Source of the DNA: Clostridia bacterium
GTDB taxonomy: Bacteria; Bacillota; Clostridia; Oscillospirales; CAG-272
DNA: 64,000 bases
Reading direction: 5' to 3'
Assembly (NCBI GenBank): GCA_017416185.1
Contig: JAFQDF010000003.1
Location: 45,460 to 109,459, forward strand
Part shown: piece by piece, positions 25,774 to 33,960 of the stretch
Layout of the letters: the number at the start of each line of letters is the position of its first letter
Position numbering within the stretch: position 1 is the first letter of the stretch
Position numbers and translations under genes: made by a program
Notes under the pieces: model-generated
What the model saw: the letters and a program-made list of their open reading frames with translations, nothing else
Told to the model about the DNA's origin: nothing
The model's database searches: none

Positions 25774-26712
25774 ATGGCAGATAAGATAGCAACCAGAGAA
25801 GCGTACGGTAACGCGCTTGCAGAATTTGGCGAAAAGTATGATTTTGTAGTTCTCGATGCAGACCTTGCAGCAGCTACAAAGACAGGTATATTCAGAAAGA
25901 AGTTCCCCGAAAGACATTTTGAATGCGGTATCGCAGAGGGTAATATGATGGTAGTAGCGGCAGGTATCGCTTCTACAGGCGTTATTCCCTTTGTTTCCAC
26001 CTTTGCAATGTTTGCGGCAGGCAGAGCTTACGAGCAGGTTCGTAACGGAATCGGCTACCCCCACTTAAACGTAAAGATCGGTGCTACTCATGCAGGTATC
26101 TCTGTAGGTGAGGACGGCGCTACCCATCAGTGTAACGAGGATATCGCAACCATGCGTACTATCCCCGGTATGACCATCATCAACCCTGCTGACGCTATTG
26201 AGGCAAGAGCTTGTGTTGAGGCGGCTATTCTTCATGACGGTCCTGTTTATATGCGATTCGGACGTCTCGCTATCCCCACCCTTTACGGTGACGACTACAA
26301 GTTTGAGCTTGGTAAGGGTGTAATGATGAGCGAGGGTAAGGACGTGACCATCATAGCCACCGGTCTTATGGTTCATAAGGCACTTGAGGCAAAGGAGCTT
26401 CTCAAGAATGAGGGTATCGATGCTGAGGTTATCAACATCCACACCATCAAGCCTCTTGACCGTGATATGGTTATCGCTTCCGCTAAGAAGACTGGCTGTG
26501 TAGTAACAGCAGAAGAGCATAATATCATCGGCGGTCTTGGCTCCGCTGTAGCAGAGGCTCTCTCCGAGACCTGCCCTGTTCCCGTACTCCGCGTAGGTGT
26601 AGAGGATCAGTTCGGCCGTTCCGGTAAGGTTCCTCCCCTGCTTGAGCTCTACGGTCTCACCGCTGAGAACATCGCAGCTAAGGCTAAGGCTTCTATCGCG
26701 CTCAAAAAGTAA
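25774..26712 (+). CDS. Transketolase, C-terminal subunit
   Basis: 312 residues holding the pyrimidine-binding and C-terminal domains. The catalytic Glu lies in FECGIAEGNMMVVAAG. The segments GISVGEDGATHQ and FGRSGKVPPLLELYGL are typical. AAGGAGGT precedes the ATG. It forms the active enzyme with the upstream subunit. The operon ends at the terminator at 26764-26791. Confidence 0.95.
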   Translation: MADKIATREAYGNALAEFGEKYDFVVLDADLAAATKTGIFRKKFPERHFECGIAEGNMMVVAAGIASTGVIPFVSTFAMFAAGRAYEQVRNGIGYPHLNVKIGATHAGISVGEDGATHQCNEDIATMRTIPGMTIINPADAIEARACVEAAILHDGPVYMRFGRLAIPTLYGDDYKFELGKGVMMSEGKDVTIIATGLMVHKALEAKELLKNEGIDAEVINIHTIKPLDRDMVIASAKKTGCVVTAEEHNIIGGLGSAVAEALSETCPVPVLRVGVEDQFGRSGKVPPLLELYGLTAENIAAKAKASIALKK

Positions 26713-26763
26713 GAGGACAGTGTCCACTGCACACTCGCCCGAAGCTTCGTGTGTACAACTTAT

Positions 26764-26791
26764 AAAAAGCACTCCGAGAGGAGTGCTTTTT
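26764..26791 (+). terminator. Terminator of the transketolase operon
   Basis: A perfect 12-bp stem AAAAAGCACTCC / GGAGTGCTTTTT, loop GAGA. Confidence 0.85.
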
Positions 26792-26943
26792 TGATTACTT
26801 AATGCATATCAACGACACCCCGTATCTATGATACGGATGGTGGAGTTATGAAAAGAGTTTGCGTTCCGCAAACTGTCGTAATTCAAAATCAATGAAGAAA
26901 AGTGTTGCATTTTGGCTATACTTTTGATAAAACAAGTGTCTTA
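26792..26943. other. Intergenic stretch with small hairpins
   Basis: No gene seen. Hairpins CCGTATC/GATACGG (~26819-26835) and AGTTTGCG/CGCAAACT (~26859-26877). At 26897-26910 there is GAAAAGTGTTGCAT, exactly one arm of the hairpins at 30651-30685 and 31305-31334, here without its partner arm. Confidence 0.5.
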
Positions 26944-26972
26944 TTGACAACATATTTCGCCTATGTTACAAT
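26944..26972 (+). promoter_or_regulatory. Promoter of the solute-binding lipoprotein gene
   Basis: TTGACA 26944-26949, 17-nt spacer, TACAAT 26967-26972, about 30 nt upstream of the ATG at 27003. Confidence 0.75.
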
Positions 26973-27002
26973 GATAGCAATTAAAATGAAAGGTGAAACG
27001 CT

Positions 27003-28487
27003 ATGAATAATTCAAAGAAAATAGTATCGTTACTGCTTGTTTTAATGATGCTGATTCCTTGCATTGCAGCCTGTGACAAGGATACGGGCAATAACGAAAA
27101 TGAGGTCGGCGGTGAATTTACCGAGATCGACAGCGTAGTACCGGACGATATTAAGTTTTCCGGCGAGACCTTTACCATTCTTTGCCGTGAGGATAACGCC
27201 TGGGGTAACTGGCTTCACGAGATAGCAGCCGACGAGGATGCTACCGAGCTTGTAAACGAGGCTGTATATAAGCGTAACTTAGAGGTTGAGGAGCGCTTTG
27301 ATTTTGAAAAGATAGAAATTATGGATATTCCCGGACATTACGAGGTTCACGAGGACTTTGTAAATACCTTCCGTAACTCCATTCTTGCAGCCACAGGCAC
27401 CTTTGACCTTATTATGATGCAGCAGGATATTATGGCAGACCCCGGTCTTTTTGGGCTTTATACAGATTTCTGCGATCTGCCTTACGTCAAGGATAACCTT
27501 GATGCACCTTATTACTATCAGGACGTAAACGATACCGCTATGGTAAACGACACTCTTTATTTCCTTTTGGGTGATTATTCTCTCACTTATTGGGAATCCA
27601 CGTACGTGCTGTATTTTAACAAGACTATGGCGGAAAATCAGAATATCGAGGATATCTACGGTCTTGTAAAGGATGGCAAGTGGACATTTGACAAGCTCCT
27701 TGAAATGTCAAAGGGTGTATGGACAGACCTTAACGGTGACCTTTGGCCCGGCAACGAGGATGCTTTTGGCTATGTTTCCGAGATAAATAATTCCACCGAT
27801 GCTTTTGCTTCCCACTTTGACGTTCCTATGGCAGGTAAGGACGAGAACGGCAACGTGATCTTCAACGTAGATCAGGGCAAAATGGTAAGCGTTCTTGAAA
27901 AGTTCGTGGACTTTAAGAAGTCTGACGATACCTGGCTTGTGATGCTGGGCTCTAACGTGACCCTTGATGAAAACCCTGTAGACAAGATATTCCGCGAGGG
28001 CAGAGCGCTTTTCTATCACGCCATGCTTAACCGTGCCCAGGACTTCCGCGGTATGGAAACCGACTTTGGTATCGTTCCTTATCCTAAGTGGAATGAGGAA
28101 CAGGAGGGCTATTATACACATTCTCAGGACGGCTATTCTGTGGCGGTAGTACCCATTGATGCACCTAATCTCGAGATGTGCGGTGCCGTAGTTGACGTTA
28201 TGTCGGCGCTTTCCAACAAGACGGTAATTCCCGCATATTACGATATGGCGTTGCGTGATAAGTATGCCCGTGATGACGAGTCGGGCGAAATGCTTGATAT
28301 AATCCGTCAGGGCTTCAAAATGGACTTTGCGTACTATTATCAGGGCGCTATAGGCAGCGGCGGACATTTCAGAAATCTTATAAATCAGGATAACACCAAC
28401 TTCGTATCATATTTCCAGACTAACAAGAAGGGATTTGAGCGTAAGCTTAAGAAGCTGATACAGGCATATGAGGAAAATGAACAGTAA
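27003..28487 (+). CDS. Extracellular solute-binding lipoprotein (carbohydrate ABC type)
   Basis: 494 residues. A lipoprotein signal with lipobox CIAAC (Cys near residue 24) is followed by an acidic linker and a periplasmic-binding-protein fold resembling family 1 sugar-binding proteins (TYVLYFNKTMAENQNIEDIY, DGKWTFDKLLEMSKGVW, PKWNEEQEGYYTHSQDG). It should capture a sugar or related solute outside the cell for an ABC importer. No permease or ATPase gene is adjacent, so it must share a transporter encoded elsewhere or act in signalling. Own promoter and terminator. Confidence 0.87.
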   Translation: MNNSKKIVSLLLVLMMLIPCIAACDKDTGNNENEVGGEFTEIDSVVPDDIKFSGETFTILCREDNAWGNWLHEIAADEDATELVNEAVYKRNLEVEERFDFEKIEIMDIPGHYEVHEDFVNTFRNSILAATGTFDLIMMQQDIMADPGLFGLYTDFCDLPYVKDNLDAPYYYQDVNDTAMVNDTLYFLLGDYSLTYWESTYVLYFNKTMAENQNIEDIYGLVKDGKWTFDKLLEMSKGVWTDLNGDLWPGNEDAFGYVSEINNSTDAFASHFDVPMAGKDENGNVIFNVDQGKMVSVLEKFVDFKKSDDTWLVMLGSNVTLDENPVDKIFREGRALFYHAMLNRAQDFRGMETDFGIVPYPKWNEEQEGYYTHSQDGYSVAVVPIDAPNLEMCGAVVDVMSALSNKTVIPAYYDMALRDKYARDDESGEMLDIIRQGFKMDFAYYYQGAIGSGGHFRNLINQDNTNFVSYFQTNKKGFERKLKKLIQAYEENEQ

Positions 28488-28518
28488 AAAAAGTCAAGGC
28501 ATAGTGCCTTGACTTTTT
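28488..28518 (+). terminator. Terminator of the solute-binding protein gene
   Basis: A perfect 14-bp stem (28488-28501 with 28505-28518), loop TAG, A-run and T-run outside. Confidence 0.85.
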
Positions 28519-28526
28519 TATATATA

Positions 28527-28602
28527 GGAAATTGCGTTGTGGCGTGTGATTTGTATTACCGCACAAACGGGCGCAGTATGGGTGTGGAGACTCGCCGCTT
28601 TT
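28527..28602 (+). repeat. Terminator-associated repeat, copy A
   Basis: Begins GGAAATTGCGTTG 8 nt after the preceding terminator stem and contains GGCGTGTGATTTGTAT, CACAAACGGGCGC and AGTATGGGTG. It ends with a weak hairpin and a T4. It matches copy B (35603-35680) at most positions. It lies between convergent genes and touches the stop codon of the oxidoreductase gene. Confidence 0.82.
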
Positions 28603-29710
28603 AATCTTCTAATACTCCCACTAAACCGTCCTTGCACATAGGCTTTTGTCTTTCGAACGGGGATTCGATATTGATGACGGCGTTCTGTTCGCTTGAGGTA
28701 TAGAAGGCTGACATAATCTCCACAACGTGCAGCTGCTGATCGCAATTACATCTGTAGGGACGGCCTGTAGAGATCGCCTTTGCCATATCCGCAAGACCGA
28801 GACCTCTTGAATCCTCGTTATAATTGAATATCCTCGGCATTTCAATATACTCCGCAGTTCTGCCTCGTATCAACTTTACCTTGCCGTCAAAGCAGTTGGG
28901 GTCAGGAACGATAAGTGTTCCCTCGGAGCCGTATATCTCAAGTCTCGTGTTGTTTATATAGCTGACGTCAAAGGTCGTGAACAGATTACCGATACAACCG
29001 TTTCTGAATTTCATAGTACCCATAATATACGTGGGTACGTCTACTTTCATAATGTTACCGTATTTCTTTTCACTGAGGATAGGTCTTTCGGTATATGAGG
29101 ACTGTACCATACCGGATACGCTTTCCACTCCGCCCAACAGATTGATAAGTGCGGTTATATAGTAGGGACCCATATCAAAAAGGGGACCGCCGCCGTACTG
29201 ATAGACGAATTCGGGATCGGGATGCCAGTTTTCGGGGCCACGGGTAATAAAATGAGCTCCTGCACCGATAGGTGTACCGATAAAGCCGCTGTCAATAAGA
29301 TGGCGGCAGGTCTGTATGCCTGTGCCCATAAAGGTGTCGGGGGCGCCTCCCAGCATTAATCCCTTTTCCTTGGCGAGGGCTGCCAGCTCTCTTGCTTCAC
29401 CAAGATCGGGGGACAGAGGCTTCTCCGAGTAAACGTGCTTGCCGTGGAGCAAAGCCTGCTTCGTTACCTCGTAATGCTCATAGGGACGGGTGATGTTGAG
29501 AACTATGTCAACCTCTGGATCGTCGAAGAGCTCATACATATTTTCATACAGCTTGGGAATATTATATTCCTTTACCGCATTTTCGGCTCTTTCTCTGATG
29601 AGATCGCAGACTCCGATGATCTCTACCTCACGGAACATTTCGGTAAGATTTTTAAGGTAAATAGGACTGATACAGCCTACACCGACAAAAGCAATTCTTG
29701 TTTTTTTCAT
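28601..29710 (-). CDS. Gfo/Idh/MocA family oxidoreductase
   Basis: 369 residues. The N-terminal Rossmann fold has IAFVGVGCISPIYLKN and the EKP motif in YSEKPLSPDL, which carries the conserved catalytic-site Lys. The C-terminal alpha/beta domain has the GGGPLFDMGPYYITAL motif of the family. These NAD(P)-dependent enzymes oxidise or reduce sugars, inositols or related polyols. The AraC gene diverges from it, which suggests inducible sugar metabolism. Substrate unknown. Confidence 0.92.
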   Translation of the reverse strand: MKKTRIAFVGVGCISPIYLKNLTEMFREVEIIGVCDLIRERAENAVKEYNIPKLYENMYELFDDPEVDIVLNITRPYEHYEVTKQALLHGKHVYSEKPLSPDLGEARELAALAKEKGLMLGGAPDTFMGTGIQTCRHLIDSGFIGTPIGAGAHFITRGPENWHPDPEFVYQYGGGPLFDMGPYYITALINLLGGVESVSGMVQSSYTERPILSEKKYGNIMKVDVPTYIMGTMKFRNGCIGNLFTTFDVSYINNTRLEIYGSEGTLIVPDPNCFDGKVKLIRGRTAEYIEMPRIFNYNEDSRGLGLADMAKAISTGRPYRCNCDQQLHVVEIMSAFYTSSEQNAVINIESPFERQKPMCKDGLVGVLED

Positions 29711-29792
29711 AATGTCACTCCTTCCTATTATAATAATAAACTATAATATGCGATTATTATATAAGAAAAGGAATACAATTTTGAAAAAATGG

Positions 29793-29822
29793 TTGAAATC
29801 GAACGTAGATGTGCGTTATAAT
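29793..29822 (+). promoter_or_regulatory. Promoter of the AraC gene
   Basis: TTGAAA 29793-29798, 18-nt spacer, TATAAT 29817-29822. The divergent oxidoreductase promoter must lie in the AT-rich 29711-29780. Confidence 0.6.
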
Positions 29823-29851
29823 ATAACAAAATGGCTATATGAGGTGTATAT

Positions 29852-30595
29852 ATGCGTATAATATGCTCGAGATTGGTTTCTATAAATCATCCCAACGGAT
29901 TTGTTATAGGAAACCATGCCCACGACAGCAACGAGTTCGTATACTGTCTTGAAGGCAACGGCAGTGTAACGATTGATAACAAACGGTACAGATTTACGAC
30001 TGGTGATTATTACATAACGGCCAAAGGGATGGTACACAGTGAAACAGACAAAGAATCCACCCGTATTATGTATTTTCGCTTTGATGCCCCTAAGGAACTT
30101 GTGCGTGACGGGGTATATACAGATTACGACGGCTCGGTTTTGGTACTGCTCAAGAGAGTACAAAGGGAAATGAAGCTTGCAGACGGCTGCTCGGAGGAGA
30201 TGGCGGGGTATTTTATTAAGGGGATTCTGACCGAGGTGGCAAGATCTGAAAAGTATTCCGAGAATCATCTTGATATATTATCCATACAGCGGTATATTGA
30301 TGAAAACATAGAACAGAACGTGGATTTCAAGGAGCTTGCGGCGAAGCTTAATTACAGCATTGACCGTTTTCGTCACATATTTAAGGAGCATACCGGCATT
30401 TCGCCTCATCGGTATCTTATAAGAGGAAGGGTGGAAAAGGCAAAACTTTTGCTGAAGGTAAATCCCGGCTCATCTCTTACCGAGATATGCTATAGCTGCG
30501 GATTTGCTTCTTCCTCCCATTTTACAAAGGTTTTCAGGGCAAACGTCGGAATGACACCGTCGCAGTTTGCAAAATTACAAAAGAGGGAGCAATAA
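29852..30595 (+). CDS. AraC family transcriptional regulator
   Basis: 247 residues. The N-terminal cupin-like ligand domain (~1-140) has the GNHAHDSNEFVYCLEGNG segment. The C-terminal double helix-turn-helix (~150-247) has KELAAKLNYSIDRFRHIFKEHTGISPHRYL and the AraC signature ITEI-like LTEICYSCGFASSSHFTKVF. It probably senses a sugar and controls the divergent oxidoreductase and perhaps the solute-binding gene (inference from position). Confidence 0.92.
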   Translation: MRIICSRLVSINHPNGFVIGNHAHDSNEFVYCLEGNGSVTIDNKRYRFTTGDYYITAKGMVHSETDKESTRIMYFRFDAPKELVRDGVYTDYDGSVLVLLKRVQREMKLADGCSEEMAGYFIKGILTEVARSEKYSENHLDILSIQRYIDENIEQNVDFKELAAKLNYSIDRFRHIFKEHTGISPHRYLIRGRVEKAKLLLKVNPGSSLTEICYSCGFASSSHFTKVFRANVGMTPSQFAKLQKREQ

Positions 30596-30650
30596 AACCA
30601 TTGTATTTTAGTTGTGCCGATCAAAGCGTAAATCTCACAGTTCAAACAAA

Positions 30651-30685
30651 GAAAAGTGTTGCATTTATGATATGCAACACTTTTC
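30651..30685. terminator. Hairpin terminator, left copy of a cassette-flanking pair
   Basis: Arms GAAAAGTGTTGCAT (30651-30664) and its exact complement (30672-30685), 7-nt loop, overlapping the stop codon of the XRE gene. The same 14-bp arms recur at 31305-31334. Confidence 0.8.
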
Positions 30686-31007
30686 ATTTATATAATTTTA
30701 TACATTCATCAATAATGTTCTCAACTGTCCTTAGCTGTGAGGGAGAAAGTTTGTTCAGCTTATCTGACAAAAGAAGCAGATCCTTGTCTACAACAGTTCC
30801 TGTGAGAAGATAATCGGCACTAACCTCCAGCGCCTCTGCGATTTTTAACAGGTTCTCGGGACGCATAGCTCTTTTACCGCCTTCGGCATAGGAAATGAAT
30901 TGGGGTGTCAGGTCGCCCTTTTCCGCAAGCTCCTCTTGCGTAAGACCTAATTTGTTTCTGCGCTCAATAATACGCTTGCCTATCTCCTGTAAACAAATAT
31001 CCTTCAC
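30684..31007 (-). CDS. XRE family regulator
   Basis: 107 residues. A single XRE helix-turn-helix (residues ~8-65: RNKLGLTQEELAEKGDLTPQFISYAEGGKRAMRP region) plus a C-terminal helical tail (about 75-107), a common dimerisation arrangement. It is divergent from the 59-residue Cys-rich gene. The intergenic region has TATCCACA-N4-GTGATA and a second ATATCCACA, both good candidates for its operator. Target inferred from position. Confidence 0.9.
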   Translation of the reverse strand: MKDICLQEIGKRIIERRNKLGLTQEELAEKGDLTPQFISYAEGGKRAMRPENLLKIAEALEVSADYLLTGTVVDKDLLLLSDKLNKLSPSQLRTVENIIDECIKLYK

Positions 31008-31073
31008 CTTATCACCCGCCTCATCTTTTGTTTAATTATATCCACATTTTGTGATAAAATTAATCGTTAGTTG

Positions 31074-31103
31074 TTGACAAATATCCACAATACGATATAT
31101 AAT
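31074..31103 (+). promoter_or_regulatory. Promoter of the small Cys-rich protein gene
   Basis: TTGACA 31074-31079, 18-nt spacer containing ATATCCACA, TATAAT 31098-31103. The spacer motif recurs near 31039-31056 with an opposing half, so the XRE protein may act here. Confidence 0.7.
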
Positions 31104-31125
31104 AAAGAAAACGGAGGGTTAAATT

Positions 31126-31305
31126 ATGATATGTGAAAATATTTTTTGTGTTTATAATAAAGAGAAGAATTGTGTTTTAGATGATGTTGAGCTTGATATT
31201 CAAGGAAAATGTACAAGCTGTGAGTATGTTAATATAGATGATGAGTACCTTGAGAGAAAAAAGAAAGAACTCTTGAAATGGTATGATGTATGGTATGATG
31301 AATAG
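31126..31305 (+). CDS. 59-residue Cys-rich small protein
   Basis: A 59-codon gene with a strong promoter and GGAGGG 7 nt before the ATG. The protein starts MICENIFCVYNKEKNCVLDD and continues through GKCTSCEYVNIDDEYLERKK. Four or five cysteines are spaced C-x4-C-x7-C-x12-C-x2-C, similar to small Clostridial proteins that appear to bind metal, probably Zn. Function unknown. It is transcribed away from the XRE regulator, and its stop codon overlaps a terminator hairpin. Confidence 0.85.
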   Translation: MICENIFCVYNKEKNCVLDDVELDIQGKCTSCEYVNIDDEYLERKKKELLKWYDVWYDE

Positions 31306-31334
31306 AAAAGTGTTGCATAAATGCAACACTTTTC
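31305..31334. terminator. Hairpin terminator, right copy of the pair
   Basis: A perfect 14-bp stem GAAAAGTGTTGCAT / complement with a 2-nt loop. The arms are identical to those at 30651-30685. It serves both the small gene and, on the minus strand, the SLH gene. Confidence 0.8.
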
Positions 31335-31341
31335 TTTGTTA

Positions 31342-33921
31342 TTACGATACACCTAATACTTTAAGTATATCCGTCAGCTCTTCAAACATCATATCAAGCT
31401 CAATCCTGTATTCGGCGGGAGCATTTATGATACCTTCTGCAGTCATTTGTGCCATTTCGATAACCTTCAGATAAGGCTTGATGAGACTCAGATCATCACC
31501 GTATTCTATAGGAGGCATAAACTCACCCGGGCCGTGGATATATACTTTATCGGTACCAAACTCATAGCTGAAAAAATGAGGGGGATAATTTCTGCCGTTA
31601 CCGTACTCAGCATAGATAGTGTCAAGACCTGCATCGTATACCAATGAAAGAGAGAGAAGGTCGAAGAAATATACTTCGTCATATGTCTCTGTACTGCCGT
31701 TTTTCAGAAATTCTTTGAGAGCTTCTTCATCCACGCCGAGAGGATCGGTGTCAGGCTCAGGCTCGGGCTCAGGTTCAGGCTCAGGCTCAGGCTCAGGGAT
31801 GTCAGGTTCGGGCTCGGGCTCGGGAATCAGCGCTTCGTCGGGAACGCTGTCATAAACGGTCAGCATCCTTGCACACTGCGCTCTTGTTGCAGTGGCTGTA
31901 GGAGCAAGTACAAGCTCGTTATCCTTCATACTTGTAATAATACCGTGATTTACAGCCCAGCCGAGACCCTCACGCATCCAGTCTTGAACCTTGTCATAAT
32001 CGGTATATTCGGAAAGATCGGCAACCTCGTCGGTCTCTTTACCGTTTTTTTCGGCATACAGGTAAAGAAGTCTTGCAAGAGCGGCGCGCTGTATAGGCTG
32101 ACCTGCACCGAACACGCCTTCACTTACACCTGCAACGTAGCCTTCACTTACCGCCCAGTTGACGGCACCCGCAAACCAATACGAGGGCTTGACGTCGCTC
32201 ATAAGCTGCTCATTCTTGTATTCGTCGGTGTCCACGTCTGCCATATTTGCAAGTATTGTAACGAACTGCTCCCGTGTCAGATCGGTGTTGGGACTGAACG
32301 TTCGGTCTGCAATTCCCACCATATATCCGTTTTTAAGAACGTATCTTACCGAGTCCGCATACCAGGCATCTGCCTTGACGTCGGTATATCCGTGGAGAAT
32401 GTCAGGCTCGGGTTGGATCGTTATATGCTCCATAGGCATATTACATACGCTGCAGCATCTTACCTTTGTGGTTTCATCAATATCCCTCCACTCACCGGGG
32501 GTATGACCTGTGGCGGGGGTGATATCCTTTTTATATTCATCACCGCAGGCACATTTGCACAGAGTATATCCTTCGGCGGAGCAGGCAGGAGGGAAGATCT
32601 TCTCCACGTAGCTATGCTCGTGGGGAGGCAGCTCGGGATTTGTCGTATGCCCGCATCTGCTGCAGACCTGCACACCCGTACCCGCTACTGTTTTATAATT
32701 ATGACCCTTGGCGGGTATGGTGCTGATTATCTCCGTGTCACCGCATCTGCTGCAGACATTTTGGGTATAACCGTCCTCGGTACAGGTGGGGAAAACCGTG
32801 CTTTGTTTATAGCTGTGTCCGTAGGGAGCCAGAACTTCAACGTAGCTGTCACCGCAGTCACAGGTGTAGGTATCTATAGTGTCTACGGTACAACCGCGCT
32901 GGGTTCTCTTGACTTTATAGCGGTGAATATGATTGTCGGGGACAGCATCCCAAAGTGTAAAAGGGTTTGAACCGTTAACGTTGTTGAGAGTATAGCTGCA
33001 TTTACGGTCGGGCATACACGGATCTTCGGTAGATACTGCACCTACCGTTACAAATCCTGTATTTATATCACAAAGACCCGTGAGATCGATATCCTGCTTG
33101 TTATCGGGGATGTATGATGCATAATCACCGTAATAATCCTTGCCGTTGATATTTACTACATATCCCAGAGTCTTGTCGTCTTTAATCGTTACGGTAAGAC
33201 CGTAGGTCAGGTCTACGTTTTCATAAGGGTCCCGCACGCCGTCAAGGGACAACGGCATAACGGACGAGCCTGTAAAGCGCCAGGAGTAGCCGTTATTTCC
33301 GTTTTCATCGGTGTAGCTGCCGTCGTAATAGGTTATGACAACGTCGGATGCTATCATCGTACCGATATTATCGGGATCGGTGTTGGAGAGGGTGACACAC
33401 AGTCCCTTATTACCGGGTCTTACTATATTTCTGAGACCGCCCGTTACCCTGTCAGCGTGGTATAATCCGGTACAGTAATCGTCAACATTTATACTGCTTG
33501 CAAGCCCGCTTATATGCTTCTCGGTCCAGAGAACCGAGATCATATTCGACCTACCGTTTTCATCCATATCAAAATTGAATTCCTCAGGCGATATGACCAC
33601 CGTCAGATCTTCAAGGGGCAGGGTACAGTTACTTGTGAATGCAGAGGTGGAATAGGCATAAGAATGGTAGTCATGATAATACGGGTTTCCGGGATTTGGG
33701 TGTTCTATATAAATACCGCCTGTTTCATCATTCGGCCAGTATATAAATCCATCATCTGATATCTCATAGGCATTTGGTTTCGGAGCGTATATCTCCCCTG
33801 TGCGTGAGGCAAAATGTCCACCGTAGAAGGTCCAATAGTCATAGTTGGCAGAGGACACAGTGAATGCGCAAAGGGGAATCAACATAACAAGCGTCAGGAT
33901 AATGGAAACGAGTTTTTTCAT
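31342..33921 (-). CDS. Large secreted SLH-domain protein
   Basis: 859 residues. A signal peptide (~1-26); an N-terminal beta-rich region of unknown fold (~27-330) resembling a concanavalin-like domain; then several short CxxC modules (VCSRCG, KCACGDEY, CSVCNMP; ~330-500) of a type common in Clostridial surface proteins; three SLH modules (~510-700: YTDVKADAWYADSVRYVLKN and RAALARLLYLYAEK); a Pro-Glu repeat linker (~705-735); and a 120-residue C-terminal domain with no recognised family. It is anchored to the cell wall through SLH. Role not known; the chain may be structural or adhesive. Confidence 0.85.
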   Translation of the reverse strand: MKKLVSIILTLVMLIPLCAFTVSSANYDYWTFYGGHFASRTGEIYAPKPNAYEISDDGFIYWPNDETGGIYIEHPNPGNPYYHDYHSYAYSTSAFTSNCTLPLEDLTVVISPEEFNFDMDENGRSNMISVLWTEKHISGLASSINVDDYCTGLYHADRVTGGLRNIVRPGNKGLCVTLSNTDPDNIGTMIASDVVITYYDGSYTDENGNNGYSWRFTGSSVMPLSLDGVRDPYENVDLTYGLTVTIKDDKTLGYVVNINGKDYYGDYASYIPDNKQDIDLTGLCDINTGFVTVGAVSTEDPCMPDRKCSYTLNNVNGSNPFTLWDAVPDNHIHRYKVKRTQRGCTVDTIDTYTCDCGDSYVEVLAPYGHSYKQSTVFPTCTEDGYTQNVCSRCGDTEIISTIPAKGHNYKTVAGTGVQVCSRCGHTTNPELPPHEHSYVEKIFPPACSAEGYTLCKCACGDEYKKDITPATGHTPGEWRDIDETTKVRCCSVCNMPMEHITIQPEPDILHGYTDVKADAWYADSVRYVLKNGYMVGIADRTFSPNTDLTREQFVTILANMADVDTDEYKNEQLMSDVKPSYWFAGAVNWAVSEGYVAGVSEGVFGAGQPIQRAALARLLYLYAEKNGKETDEVADLSEYTDYDKVQDWMREGLGWAVNHGIITSMKDNELVLAPTATATRAQCARMLTVYDSVPDEALIPEPEPEPDIPEPEPEPEPEPEPEPDTDPLGVDEEALKEFLKNGSTETYDEVYFFDLLSLSLVYDAGLDTIYAEYGNGRNYPPHFFSYEFGTDKVYIHGPGEFMPPIEYGDDLSLIKPYLKVIEMAQMTAEGIINAPAEYRIELDMMFEELTDILKVLGVS

Positions 33922-33960
33922 AATAAATAACCTCCCGTATTTTTTGTTATTCCTAACAGA

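Noticed and set aside
31750..31830. Tandem GGCTCAGGCTCGGG-like repeats as a non-coding repeat or CRISPR
   Set aside because: They code in frame for the Pro-Glu linker of the SLH protein.
31945..32970. 341-codon plus-strand frame inside the SLH protein gene
   Set aside because: Antisense shadow over the SLH and CxxC regions; no start signal.
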